DNA from: Bhargavaea ullalensis
Lineage (GTDB): Bacteria > Bacillota > Bacilli > Bacillales_A > Planococcaceae
Assembly (NCBI RefSeq): GCF_040545425.1
Contig: NZ_JBEPLW010000009.1
Length of the DNA: 64,000 nt
Strand: one strand, 5' to 3'
Made by a program: the position numbers and the translations under genes. The notes beneath the pieces are model-generated. The model worked only from the letters and a program-made list of their open reading frames with translations, was not told the origin of the DNA and made no database searches. Of this stretch, positions 9,237 to 17,916 are shown piece after piece (within the stretch, counting starts at the first letter, position 1; every line of letters begins with the position of its first letter).

Positions 9237-10559
9237 GTGGAGGTTGCAGGAAAGACAATCGACGAATGGACCGAAGCCCATCCGGTCATCAAAGAAATCA
9301 TGGCGGCGGAGGAAGTGTTCTGGGAAAACCCGGACTACGCCCAGATGAACGAAGCGATCTCCAATAACGGCCTGTCGATGGCCGATATACGGGATGCCGA
9401 AGCCCGGCTCAAGCGGTTTGCGCCTTATATCGCAAAGGTGTTCCCGGAGACGGAAGCGGCCGGAGGGATCATCGAATCGCCGCTTAAGGAGATCCCCGCC
9501 ATGAAAGAATGGCTGGAGCAGGAATCCGGCACCGAGATTCCGGGCCGGCTGATGCTGAAGTGCGACAACCAACTGCCGATCTCCGGTTCCGTCAAGGCGC
9601 GGGGCGGAATTTACGAAGTGCTGAAGCACGCGGAAGACTTGGCGATTTCAAAGGGTTTGTTGAAAGAAACCGATGACTACACCAGTCTCACCGAACCCCG
9701 GTTCCGGGATTTCTTTTCCGGATACTCGATCACCGTCGGCTCGACCGGCAATCTCGGGCTTTCCATCGGCATCATGAGCGCGAAAATGGGCTTTCGCGTC
9801 ACGGTCCATATGTCGGCGGATGCGAAGGAATGGAAGAAGAACTTGCTGCGGGAAAAAGGCGTGCAGGTTGTCGAGCATCCAGACGACTACAGCAAGGCGG
9901 TCGAGGAAGGACGGCGCCAGTCTGAAGCGGATCCGAACGACCACTTTGTCGATGACGAGAACTCCCGGACGCTGTTTTTCGGCTACTCGGTAGCGGCGCT
10001 GCGGCTGAAGGATCAGCTCGAAGAACAGGGAATCCAAGTCGATGCCGAACATCCGCTGTTTGTATATCTTCCTTGCGGAGTCGGCGGAGGACCAGGCGGC
10101 ATTGCGTTCGGGCTCAAGCAGGTGTTCGGCGACCATGCGCACTGCTTCTTCGCAGAACCGACGCACGCCCCGTGCATGCTGCTCGGCCTCGTCACCGGCA
10201 AGCACGACGAAGTGTCGGTCAGGGATTTCGGACTGGACAATAAAACCGATGCAGACGGTCTCGCAGTCGGCCGCCCGTCCGGATTTGTCGGCAGGGAAGT
10301 CGGCAAGCTGCTCGCCGGTTCCTTCACCGTCCGTGATGAAGAGTTGTACCGCCTGCTCACAAAGATGAGCGAACTCGAAAACATCCGGCTCGAGCCGTCC
10401 GCGCTCGCCGGCGTCCCCGGAGCCGTCCGGGTCGCCCGGTCCGGATTCAACCCGACGCCGGAAGCCGTCCACATTGCCTGGGCGACCGGCGGAGGCATGG
10501 TGCCGGAAGACGTCATGTCGGCGGATATTCGGAAAGGCCGGGAATCCCAAATGCGTTGA
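9237..10559 (+). CDS. dsdA: D-serine ammonia-lyase
   Basis: This is a PLP-dependent D-serine dehydratase converting D-serine to pyruvate and ammonia. At 440 residues it matches E. coli DsdA in length. The PLP lysine is Lys120 in SGSVKARGG, and the glycine-rich phosphate-binding loop GVGGGPGG and the motif VGSTGNLGLS are present. The GTG start follows GAAGGGGG. No DsdC-type LysR regulator or D-serine permease is adjacent, so regulation is not apparent. In a Gram-positive it may detoxify D-serine derived from wall recycling or the environment. Confidence 0.9.
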   Translation: MEVAGKTIDEWTEAHPVIKEIMAAEEVFWENPDYAQMNEAISNNGLSMADIRDAEARLKRFAPYIAKVFPETEAAGGIIESPLKEIPAMKEWLEQESGTEIPGRLMLKCDNQLPISGSVKARGGIYEVLKHAEDLAISKGLLKETDDYTSLTEPRFRDFFSGYSITVGSTGNLGLSIGIMSAKMGFRVTVHMSADAKEWKKNLLREKGVQVVEHPDDYSKAVEEGRRQSEADPNDHFVDDENSRTLFFGYSVAALRLKDQLEEQGIQVDAEHPLFVYLPCGVGGGPGGIAFGLKQVFGDHAHCFFAEPTHAPCMLLGLVTGKHDEVSVRDFGLDNKTDADGLAVGRPSGFVGREVGKLLAGSFTVRDEELYRLLTKMSELENIRLEPSALAGVPGAVRVARSGFNPTPEAVHIAWATGGGMVPEDVMSADIRKGRESQMR

Positions 10560-10586
10560 AGTCGGAACGGCATGCGGTTGCCGGGT

Positions 10587-10670
10587 GAATAGTCCGATAG
10601 ACATCACGAATAGTCCGAAAGGCGTCGCCAATAGTCCGAAAGACATCGTGAATAGATCGAAAGCTTCCAC
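10587..10670. repeat. 21-bp tandem array B1 (4 units)
   Basis: Four exact 21-bp units share the core AATAGTCCGAAAG with variable tails. The array begins 27 bp after the dsdA stop codon and is followed 40 bp later by a second, unrelated 21-bp array. Confidence 0.85.
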
Positions 10671-10710
10671 GAAGGGACAGAAACGATCGAACCTCGACTT
10701 CCTCGAGTGT

Positions 10711-10836
10711 GAGTTGGATAAGTTTGAGCTTGAGTTGGATGAGTTTCCGCTTGAGTTGGAAAAGATTCCGTTTGAGTTGGATAAGTTTCAACTTAAGCTG
10801 GATAAGTTTCTCCTTGGGCTGGATAAACTTCTAAAA
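10711..10836. repeat. 21-bp tandem array B2 (6 units)
   Basis: Six exact 21-bp units share the core GAGTTGGATAAGTTT with a 6-bp variable end. In one frame the unit would read as a heptad of the type ELDKFxL, but no start codon with a ribosome site serves it. Arrays B1 and B2 occupy most of the 396 bp between dsdA and pcrB. Confidence 0.85.
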
Positions 10837-10892
10837 AGCTAAATCATTCAGAGAAGCGGACGGCATGTCTTTCCGCAATCCCTCCTTTTGAG

Positions 10893-10914
10893 CGGCCGGT
10901 GCGGCCGTTTTTTT
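10893..10914 (+). terminator. Intrinsic terminator upstream of pcrB
   Basis: Stem CGGCCG/CGGCCG with a 3-nt loop, then TTTTTTT. It lies after arrays B1 and B2, so a dsdA transcript would run through both arrays before ending here. Confidence 0.7.
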
Positions 10915-10922
10915 GTTATAAT
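10914..10922 (+). promoter_or_regulatory. Extended -10 promoter of pcrB
   Basis: TGTTATAAT, an extended -10 with a consensus TATAAT hexamer, overlaps the T-run of the terminator and stands about 33 bp before the pcrB ATG. No good -35 is visible, as expected for an extended -10 promoter. Confidence 0.5.
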
Positions 10923-10955
10923 GGAGGGACGCAAACAAAGACAGGTGGGTGCAAG

Positions 10956-11657
10956 ATGAAGGACTTTCTGGAATGGCGGCATGCGTTCAAGCTGGACCCT
11001 GCCAAAAAGTTGGATGATGAGGCGCTGGAGCGGGTGTGCGAGTCGGGGACGGACGGGATCATCGTCGGGGGAACCGACGGGGTCACGCTCGACAATGTTC
11101 TGGCCATCCTGATGCGCATCCGGCGTTTTTCGGTGCCGGTCATGCTCGAAGTATCGGAGCCGGACGCCATCACGCCGGGCTTTGACGGGTTTCTCATCCC
11201 GTCGGTGCTGAACACCGACGACGCCCGTTGGATCAAAGGCCACCAGCACGCGGCAATCCGGGAATTCGGGGAGCTCATGGACTTTGAAGAAGTCATTCCG
11301 GAGGGCTATGTCATTCTCAACCCGGACTGCAAGGCGGCGAAACTCACCGGAGCGGACGCCGGAATCGACGAGGAAGACGTCCTCGCCTATGCGCGGATGG
11401 CGGAGCATTTCTTCCGCCTGCCCGTCCTGTATCTGGAGTACAGCGGTACATACGGCGGTCCGGAAACCGTCCGTGCGGCGTCCCGCGTCCTCGACCGGAC
11501 CCGCCTCGTTTACGGCGGCGGCATCCGGGGTCCCGAACAGGCCGCCGAAATGGCCCGGTTCGCCGACCTCATCATCGTCGGCAACGCCCTCTACCACAAC
11601 CTCCCCGCCGCCCTCAAAACCGTGCGTGCGGTGAAAGAAACCGATAAAATGGCCTGA
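10956..11657 (+). CDS. pcrB: Heptaprenylglyceryl phosphate synthase PcrB
   Basis: This (beta-alpha)8-barrel enzyme joins sn-glycerol-1-phosphate to heptaprenyl diphosphate, the bacterial counterpart of archaeal GGGP synthase. Family features are the N-terminal WRHAFKLDPAKKL, IIVGGTDGVT, YLEYSGTYG and the phosphate-binding LVYGGGIRGPEQA, followed by ADLIIVGNALY. At 233 residues it has the normal length. The ATG at 10956 is used, with GGTGGG upstream. It precedes pcrA as in B. subtilis, but here a dispersed repeat separates the two genes. Confidence 0.92.
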   Translation: MKDFLEWRHAFKLDPAKKLDDEALERVCESGTDGIIVGGTDGVTLDNVLAILMRIRRFSVPVMLEVSEPDAITPGFDGFLIPSVLNTDDARWIKGHQHAAIREFGELMDFEEVIPEGYVILNPDCKAAKLTGADAGIDEEDVLAYARMAEHFFRLPVLYLEYSGTYGGPETVRAASRVLDRTRLVYGGGIRGPEQAAEMARFADLIIVGNALYHNLPAALKTVRAVKETDKMA

Positions 11658-11721
11658 CTTGGAAGACGATGGTCTGACTTATTTGATATAGGGTGAATGA
11701 TTCATTTAGACAAGTTGATCG

Positions 11722-11840
11722 GAGTGAAGGGCGCGCGACTCCTGCTGGAAAAGCGTTAGCTGCAGACCCCGCAGACGCGCCAGCGTCGAGGAGGCTAAAG
11801 CAACGCCCGCGGAAAGCAAGCGCCCGGAACGAAAATCAAC
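11722..11840 (+). repeat. Dispersed ~120-bp Bacillales repeat, copy 1
   Basis: A palindromic, GC-rich element reads CGACTCCTGCTGG... AAGCGTTAGCTGCAGACC ... CGAGGAGGCTAAAGCAACGC and ends CGAAAATCAAC. The same element recurs at 14203-14325 (same orientation) and 63025-63144 (inverted). It can fold around the paired stretches GACCCCGCAG and CTCCTGC. It overlaps no gene and ends 26 bp before the pcrA ATG. Confidence 0.8.
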
Positions 11841-11866
11841 ACGCGCCAACAACGAAAGGAGCCAAC

Positions 11867-14122
11867 ATGGAAACCATTTCAAATAACCTTCTCAACGGCA
11901 TGAACCCGGAACAGGCAAAAGCCGTACGGACGACGGAGGGCCCGCTGCTCATCATGGCCGGCGCCGGCTCCGGAAAAACACGCGTCCTGACGCACCGGAT
12001 CGCCTACCTCATCGTCGAAAAGCAAGTGTACCCGTCGAAGATCCTCGCGATCACGTTCACGAACAAAGCCGCACGCGAAATGCGCGAGCGGATCGACGGA
12101 CTGCTCGGACCGGGCACCGGCGAGCGGATGTGGGTGTCGACGTTCCACTCGATGTGCGTGCGCATCCTGCGCCGCGAAATCGACCGGATCGGCTACTCGA
12201 AGACGTTCTCGATCCTCGACGGCTCCGACCAGCTCACGGTCGTGAAAAACGTCTTGAAAGAACTGAACCTCGACCCGAAACAATACGAACCGCGCTCGCT
12301 CCTGAACCAGATCTCCAACGCGAAAAACGAGTGCATCGACGCCAAGTCATTCGCAGAGTCGGTGAACCCGTTCAATCCGTTCGAGAAAATCGTTGCGGAC
12401 GTATACCAGGCATACGAAAGACGGCTCCGTAAAAACCAGTCGCTCGACTTCGATGACCTGATCATGGTGACGCTCAAGCTGTTCGAGCAGGTTCCGGAAG
12501 TGCTCGAATTCTACCAGAACAAATTCCAATACATCCACGTCGACGAGTATCAGGATACGAACAACGCCCAGTACCGGCTCGTCAACATGCTCGCGGGCAA
12601 GTTCAAGAACCTGTGCGTCGTCGGCGACTCCGACCAGTCGATCTACCGCTGGCGGGGCGCGGACATCCAGAACATCCTGTCGTTCGAGAAAGACTACCCG
12701 AACGCGGAAGTCATCCTGCTCGAGCAGAACTACCGCTCGACACAGCGCATCCTGAAGGCGGCCAATGACGTCATCAAAAACAACGCCAGCCGCTACGAAA
12801 AGAACCTCCGCACCGACAACAGCGAAGGGGAGCACATCTATATCTACAAGGCGTCCGACGAGAAAGACGAGTCCCAGTTCGTCGTCTCGAAGATTCTCGA
12901 GCTCATGAAAACGGAAAACCGCAAGCTGTCCGATTTCGCGATCCTCTACCGGACGAACGCGCAGTCGCGGATGATGGAGGAATACCTCGTTAAGTCGAAC
13001 CTCGACTACACGATCGTCGGCGGCACAAAGTTCTATGACCGCAAAGAGATCAAGGACCTGCTTGCCTATTTGCGGCTCATCTCGAACAATGATGACGACC
13101 TGTCGCTCGCCCGCGTTATCAACGAGCCGAAGCGCAGCATCGGGGCAACGACCTTCGAAAAGATCGCCTCCCATGCGATCATCAACGACATGTCGATTTT
13201 CGAGGCGCTGAAGGAAATCGACTTTATCCAGGGCCTTCAGCCGAGGGCGATCAACCAGGCGGCCGCTTTCCGCGACCTCATCACCGGCTTCACGCAGATG
13301 CAGGAGTACCTGAGCGTCACCGAGCTCGTCGGCGAAGTGCTCGACAAGTCGGGCTACCGCGACATGCTCCGCAATGAAAAGACGATCGAATCGGAAAGCC
13401 GGCTTGAGAACATTGAGGAATTCCTGTCCGTTACGGAATCGTTCGAGAAGCACGCGGAAGAAGCGGACGGGGACAAATCCCTCGTTGCGTTCCTCACCGA
13501 CCTGGCGCTCATCGCGGACATCGACTCGCTCGACAAGGAAGAAAACACATCCGCCGAACAGGTCGTCCTTATGACGATGCACTCGGCAAAAGGCCTCGAG
13601 TTCCCGGTCGTCTTCATCATCGGGATGGAGGAAAACGTCTTTCCGCACTCCCGCTCGATCGGCGACGAAGAAGAAATGGAAGAAGAACGTCGGCTCGCCT
13701 ACGTCGGCATCACCCGCGCCGAGGAAAAGCTGTTCCTGACGAGCGCGCAGTATCGCACGCTGTACGGACGGACAAACTACAACAGCCCGTCCCGCTTCAT
13801 CTCCGAAATATCCGATGACGTCACCCAGTTCGTCGGAACAGGGGGCACTTCTTCGGACTCCGGACGCACGCCGATTTCCGGCAGCAGCTTCGGCAGCCGA
13901 CGCCCGGTCCGCCAGGCCGTCAGACGCCCGGTCCAGCAGACAACCGGCGGAGAATCGGTCGGCTGGAAAGTCGGCGACAAAGCCACACACAAAAAATGGG
14001 GCGAAGGCATGGTCGTCAGCGTCCGCGGAAACGGCGAAGACAAAGAACTCGACATCGCCTTCCCGGACCCCGTCGGCATCAAACGCCTCCTCGCCAAATT
14101 CGCCCCAATCGAAAAAGCCTAA
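11867..14122 (+). CDS. pcrA: ATP-dependent DNA helicase PcrA
   Basis: This essential UvrD-family 3'-5' superfamily 1 helicase acts in repair and rolling-circle replication. At 751 residues it shows Walker A AGAGSGKT (Lys37), TFTNKAAREM, DEYQDTN (Walker B), QSIYRWRGAD, LEQNYRST and motif VI VGITRAEEKLFLT. The C-terminal end KWGEGMVVSVRG is the PcrA tail that binds RNA polymerase in relatives. ATG 11867 follows GAAAGGAG; the longer upstream reading frame runs through the dispersed repeat and is not real coding. Confidence 0.95.
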   Translation: METISNNLLNGMNPEQAKAVRTTEGPLLIMAGAGSGKTRVLTHRIAYLIVEKQVYPSKILAITFTNKAAREMRERIDGLLGPGTGERMWVSTFHSMCVRILRREIDRIGYSKTFSILDGSDQLTVVKNVLKELNLDPKQYEPRSLLNQISNAKNECIDAKSFAESVNPFNPFEKIVADVYQAYERRLRKNQSLDFDDLIMVTLKLFEQVPEVLEFYQNKFQYIHVDEYQDTNNAQYRLVNMLAGKFKNLCVVGDSDQSIYRWRGADIQNILSFEKDYPNAEVILLEQNYRSTQRILKAANDVIKNNASRYEKNLRTDNSEGEHIYIYKASDEKDESQFVVSKILELMKTENRKLSDFAILYRTNAQSRMMEEYLVKSNLDYTIVGGTKFYDRKEIKDLLAYLRLISNNDDDLSLARVINEPKRSIGATTFEKIASHAIINDMSIFEALKEIDFIQGLQPRAINQAAAFRDLITGFTQMQEYLSVTELVGEVLDKSGYRDMLRNEKTIESESRLENIEEFLSVTESFEKHAEEADGDKSLVAFLTDLALIADIDSLDKEENTSAEQVVLMTMHSAKGLEFPVVFIIGMEENVFPHSRSIGDEEEMEEERRLAYVGITRAEEKLFLTSAQYRTLYGRTNYNSPSRFISEISDDVTQFVGTGGTSSDSGRTPISGSSFGSRRPVRQAVRRPVQQTTGGESVGWKVGDKATHKKWGEGMVVSVRGNGEDKELDIAFPDPVGIKRLLAKFAPIEKA

Positions 14123-14202
14123 CGGCTCGTCGGGGCAAGTTGAAATAATGACCTGGCGCTCACGCGTGGGTTAAAAAGAACTTGATCGCTTTCTGTGGGT
14201 TT

Positions 14203-14325
14203 GATTGCAGCGGAAGGACCGAGACTCCTGCGGGAATAGCATGAGCCGAAGACCCCGCAGCCGCGCAGCGGCGAGGAGGCTGAGGCCATGCCCGCGGAAA
14301 GCGAGGGCCTGAAGCGGAAATCAAT
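14203..14325 (+). repeat. Dispersed ~120-bp Bacillales repeat, copy 2
   Basis: This is the second copy of the element before pcrA, containing GAGACTCCTGCGGGAATAGC, GAAGACCCCGCAG, CGAGGAGGCTGAGGCCATGC and GAAGCGGAAATCAA. It lies between pcrA and ligA, so pcrA is bracketed by two copies in direct orientation about 2.4 kb apart. Confidence 0.8.
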
Positions 14326-14387
14326 TATGTATCCTTTCTTTGACAGGCTGACTCACACCAAATAGCGACCGATCCGGAGGGATCCGA

Positions 14388-16394
14388 ATGGAAGATAAAC
14401 TGGCACTTGAACAGCGCGTCAAGGAACTGCACAAGCTCCTCCACGAATACGGGCACGCCTACTATGTGCTCGACCGGCCGATCGTGCCGGACTCCGAATA
14501 CGACGCGCGCATGAACGAACTGATCGACATCGAAGAGCACCATCCCGACCTGATCATGCCGGACTCCCCGACGCAGCGGGTCGGCGGGGAAGTGCTCCCC
14601 GGCTTCAGCAAAGTCGTGCACGACACCCCGATGCTCAGCCTCTCGAACGTCTTCAACGAAGAAGACATCCGGGAGTTTGACCGCCGGGTGCGGGCGGATG
14701 CCGGCGACGTCACCTACGTGTGCGAACTGAAGATCGACGGGCTCGCCATCTCATTGAAATATGAAAATGGGAAGTTCGCGCAGGGCTCGACGCGCGGCGA
14801 CGGCACGGTCGGCGAGGACATCACGACGAACCTGCGCACGATCCGCGCCATCCCGCTCACCCTCTCCGAACCGGTCGACATCGAGGCGCGCGGCGAGGCG
14901 TACATGCCGAAAAAGAGCTTCATGAAGCTCAACGAAGCCCGCGAAGAAGAAGGACAGGATGTGTTCGCCAACCCAAGAAACGCGGCGGCCGGCTCGCTCC
15001 GCCAGCTGGATCCGAGAATCGCGGCCAGCCGGAACCTGTCCGTCTTCATGTACGGCATGGGCGGCAGCGGAGCGGACTATGGACTTTCCGCCCACTCCGA
15101 CTCCCTTGAATACTTGGCGAAGCTCGGCTTCCGGACGAACCCGGAAACAAAGCGCTGCCAAGACATCGAGGAAGTGCTGGCATTCGTCGATTCGTGGCAG
15201 GACCGCCGGCCGGACCTCCCGTATGAAATCGACGGCATCGTGATCAAAGTCGACCTGTTTCACAAGCAGGAAGAGCTCGGCTTCACGGCGAAAAGCCCGC
15301 GCTGGGCGACGGCCTACAAGTTCCCGGCGGAGGAAGTCGTGACGAAGCTCACCGATATTGAGCTCACCGTCGGCCGTACGGGGGTTGTGACGCCGACCGC
15401 GATCCTCGAACCGGTCCGCGTTGCCGGGACGACCGTTTCCCGTGCGTCTCTTCATAACGGCGACCTGATCCGCGAAAAAGACATCCGGATCGGCGATGAA
15501 GTCGTCGTCCGCAAAGCGGGCGACATCATCCCCGAGATCGTCATGGCGCTCGCGGAGCGGCGCACGGGCGAGGAAGAAGCATTCGAGATGCCGACCCACT
15601 GCCCGGCTTGCGACTCGGAGCTTGTCCATCTCGAGGAAGAGGTGGCACTGCGCTGCGTGAACCCGCAGTGCCCGGCGCAGCTTCAGGAAGCGGTGATCCA
15701 CTTTGTCTCGCGCAATGCGATGAACATCGAGGGGGTCGGCGAGAAAGTCGTCGCCCAGCTGTTTGCTGAAGGGCTGATCAAGGACGCCGCGGATCTCTAC
15801 AGTCTCACCGGGGAGCAGCTGATCGGGCTGGACCGGATGGGGGAGAAGTCGGCGTCGAATCTGGTTGCCGCCATCGCCCAGTCCAAACAAAATTCGCTGG
15901 AGAAGCTGCTGTTCGGCCTCGGCATCCGCCACGTCGGGCAGAAAGTTGCGCATATTCTTGCCATGGAATTCGGCACGCTCGATGCACTTCGCCGGGCGAA
16001 CGAGGAGCAGCTCACCGCCATCCATGAAATCGGCGAAAAGGTCGCCGATTCGGTTGTGACGTATTTTGGCAATGAAGACGTCCTGAAAGTGCTCGGCAAG
16101 CTGGAGTCCGCGGGCGTCAACACCGAATACACCGGTCCGCGCAAGCAGGACATCCCGTCGGACGGCCCGCTCGCCGGCAAGACGGTCGTGCTCACCGGAA
16201 AGCTGGAGGAGCTGACACGCAACGAGGCGAAGGCCGCCCTTGAATCGCTCGGGGCCTCGGTCACCGGCAGCGTCAGCAAAAAGACAGATCTCGTCGTCGC
16301 CGGAGAAGACGCCGGTTCCAAGCTCGAGAAGGCGGAAAGCCTCGGCATCGAAATTTGGGACGAGGCGGCACTTCTTCGGGCAATCCGTGAATAA
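14388..16394 (+). CDS. ligA: NAD-dependent DNA ligase LigA
   Basis: This essential ligase seals nicks using NAD+. Its 668 residues carry the Ia domain, the adenylated Lys115 in ELKIDGLA, the motif TRGDGTVGED, the OB fold, a four-Cys zinc finger (CPACDSEL ... RCVNPQCPAQ), helix-hairpin-helix repeats and a C-terminal BRCT domain (SDGPLAGKTVVLTGKL). The ribosome site CGGAGGGATCCGA precedes the ATG. It follows pcrA and precedes camS as in B. subtilis; a 15-bp gap suggests co-transcription with camS. Confidence 0.96.
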   Translation: MEDKLALEQRVKELHKLLHEYGHAYYVLDRPIVPDSEYDARMNELIDIEEHHPDLIMPDSPTQRVGGEVLPGFSKVVHDTPMLSLSNVFNEEDIREFDRRVRADAGDVTYVCELKIDGLAISLKYENGKFAQGSTRGDGTVGEDITTNLRTIRAIPLTLSEPVDIEARGEAYMPKKSFMKLNEAREEEGQDVFANPRNAAAGSLRQLDPRIAASRNLSVFMYGMGGSGADYGLSAHSDSLEYLAKLGFRTNPETKRCQDIEEVLAFVDSWQDRRPDLPYEIDGIVIKVDLFHKQEELGFTAKSPRWATAYKFPAEEVVTKLTDIELTVGRTGVVTPTAILEPVRVAGTTVSRASLHNGDLIREKDIRIGDEVVVRKAGDIIPEIVMALAERRTGEEEAFEMPTHCPACDSELVHLEEEVALRCVNPQCPAQLQEAVIHFVSRNAMNIEGVGEKVVAQLFAEGLIKDAADLYSLTGEQLIGLDRMGEKSASNLVAAIAQSKQNSLEKLLFGLGIRHVGQKVAHILAMEFGTLDALRRANEEQLTAIHEIGEKVADSVVTYFGNEDVLKVLGKLESAGVNTEYTGPRKQDIPSDGPLAGKTVVLTGKLEELTRNEAKAALESLGASVTGSVSKKTDLVVAGEDAGSKLEKAESLGIEIWDEAALLRAIRE

Positions 16395-16409
16395 AGGGGT
16401 TCTACTTCG

Positions 16410-17522
16410 TTGAAAATCAAGATAATCACTGCGGCGGCACTGACTGCCGTGCTGCTTTCCGGTTGCCTGCCGGCGAAAGAAGAGCCGGATGTCGTGAAAG
16501 ATCCCAAACAGGAAGCGGAGCAGCGAGTCATCATTCCGAATATGCAGCTCAGCGACGAATATTACCGGACGCTTCTTCCGTACAAGAAAAGCGCGTCACG
16601 GGGCCTCGTCGTCAACAAACTGAACTCCAAGTACAATGTCGTCGAGGCGGAGAGCGGGCTCATGCGCCTGTCCCACCGGAAGTTCCCGACGGACGATCAC
16701 TTTTTCCAGGAAGGCCAGTACCTCGATGAAAAGACGGTCCGTTCCTGGCTGGCCCATAAATCCGAGGACAATCCGGAAGGCCTGAATCCGGCGGCTGCCG
16801 GCACGGCCGAAGAAACCCGCCGGGATGTTCCGGTATATGTTGCGCACATCATTGAGCAGAATTATCTGAAGCGGACGTCGGAGGATAAGATCCGCCTGGA
16901 GGGCGTTTCGATCGGGGTTGCGCTCAATTCCGTCAATACGACGGAAGGGGGCGGCGCCATTCCTCAGGAGAAGATCGAGGAAGAAGGCAAGAAAGCCGCC
17001 GCCGAGATCGTGAAGCGGATGCGCAAGATCGAAGGGCTGTCGCAGGTCCCTATCATGGTTGGCCTGTACAAGCAGAGCCCGCAGAACGACATCTCCCCCG
17101 GCTCCTACTTCGCCGTCTCGACGGCGGAGAAGGGCAAGGACGTCCTGTCCGGCTGGGATGCAATCGACGAGGAATACATCATCTTCCCGACTTCATCCAA
17201 TGCCGACAAGTACCGCGACGTGAACACGAGCTTCAGCAACTTCAAGCAGGACGTGGACAAGTACTTCAGCAGCTTCGTCAACGTGATCGGCACCGGGTTT
17301 TATCAGAACGGGACGATCGCCTCGCTGAAGATCAACGTGCCGATCGAGTTCTACGGCGAGGCCGAAGTGATCGGCTTCTCCCAGTACCTGTCCGGGCTCG
17401 TCGTCGACCACTTCCCGGCGATCAGCGTGGAAGTGAGCATCACCTCCGTCAACGGCCCCGTCGCCCTGATCGTCAAAGAACCGGGCACCGACGAACCTTA
17501 CACTCACATCTATGGGAACTGA
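16410..17522 (+). CDS. camS: CamS family sex pheromone-type lipoprotein
   Basis: This exported lipoprotein of the CamS (YerH) family has a signal peptide ending in LLSGC. In enterococci and staphylococci the signal peptide of the homologue is the source of pheromone cAM373; the mature protein's role is unknown. The mature part contains YRTLLPYKKSASRGLV near the front and KINVPIEFYGEAEVIGF near the end. The TTG start follows AAAGGGG at about 10 bp. It lies 15 bp behind ligA. Confidence 0.9.
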   Translation: MKIKIITAAALTAVLLSGCLPAKEEPDVVKDPKQEAEQRVIIPNMQLSDEYYRTLLPYKKSASRGLVVNKLNSKYNVVEAESGLMRLSHRKFPTDDHFFQEGQYLDEKTVRSWLAHKSEDNPEGLNPAAAGTAEETRRDVPVYVAHIIEQNYLKRTSEDKIRLEGVSIGVALNSVNTTEGGGAIPQEKIEEEGKKAAAEIVKRMRKIEGLSQVPIMVGLYKQSPQNDISPGSYFAVSTAEKGKDVLSGWDAIDEEYIIFPTSSNADKYRDVNTSFSNFKQDVDKYFSSFVNVIGTGFYQNGTIASLKINVPIEFYGEAEVIGFSQYLSGLVVDHFPAISVEVSITSVNGPVALIVKEPGTDEPYTHIYGN

Positions 17523-17604
17523 TCGGACTGCCGGTAACGGGCGGTCCGTGATATGATAAACAAGGCTTGAACAGACAGACAGTTAAGAGAATGGAGGAAA
17601 CGAC

Positions 17605-17895
17605 ATGGCGGACATCACGAAAGACCAGGTGAAGCACGTGGCCAATCTCGCGCGGCTTGCAATCACCGAGGAAGAGGCCGACTATTATGCCGAAAAGCTC
17701 GGCGCGATCATTGAATTCGCCGAACAGCTGAACGAAGTCGACACGGAGGGCGTCGCGCCGACGACCCACCCGGTGCCGCTCATCAATGTGCTGCGCGAAG
17801 ACAAGCCGGTTCCCGGGCTTGACCGTGATCTCATGATGAAAAACGTACCCGAACATGAAGACGGCATGGTCAAAGTGCCATCGATCCTGGACTGA
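17605..17895 (+). CDS. gatC: Asp/Glu-tRNA amidotransferase subunit GatC
   Basis: This is the small subunit of the GatCAB amidotransferase that converts Glu-tRNA(Gln) and Asp-tRNA(Asn) to Gln-tRNA and Asn-tRNA. Its 96 residues include HVANLARLAITEEE and the C-terminal VPSILD typical of GatC. ATGGAGGAAACGAC gives a strong ribosome site. It is the first gene of gatCAB; TATGAT at 17551-17556 could be a -10, but no strong -35 is seen. Confidence 0.95.
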   Translation: MADITKDQVKHVANLARLAITEEEADYYAEKLGAIIEFAEQLNEVDTEGVAPTTHPVPLINVLREDKPVPGLDRDLMMKNVPEHEDGMVKVPSILD

Positions 17896-17916
17896 CGCAC
17901 TGAGGAGGAGAAACAG

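Noticed and set aside
10474..10842. 122-codon frame covering arrays B1 and B2, giving heptad ELDKF-type repeats
   Set aside because: It begins inside dsdA in another frame and has no ribosome site. Arrays B1 and B2 have unrelated repeats, and sister arrays contain frame-breaking unit lengths.
11693..11866. 58-codon N-terminal extension of PcrA
   Set aside because: It is read through the dispersed repeat. The ATG at 11867 has a good ribosome site and gives the normal PcrA start.
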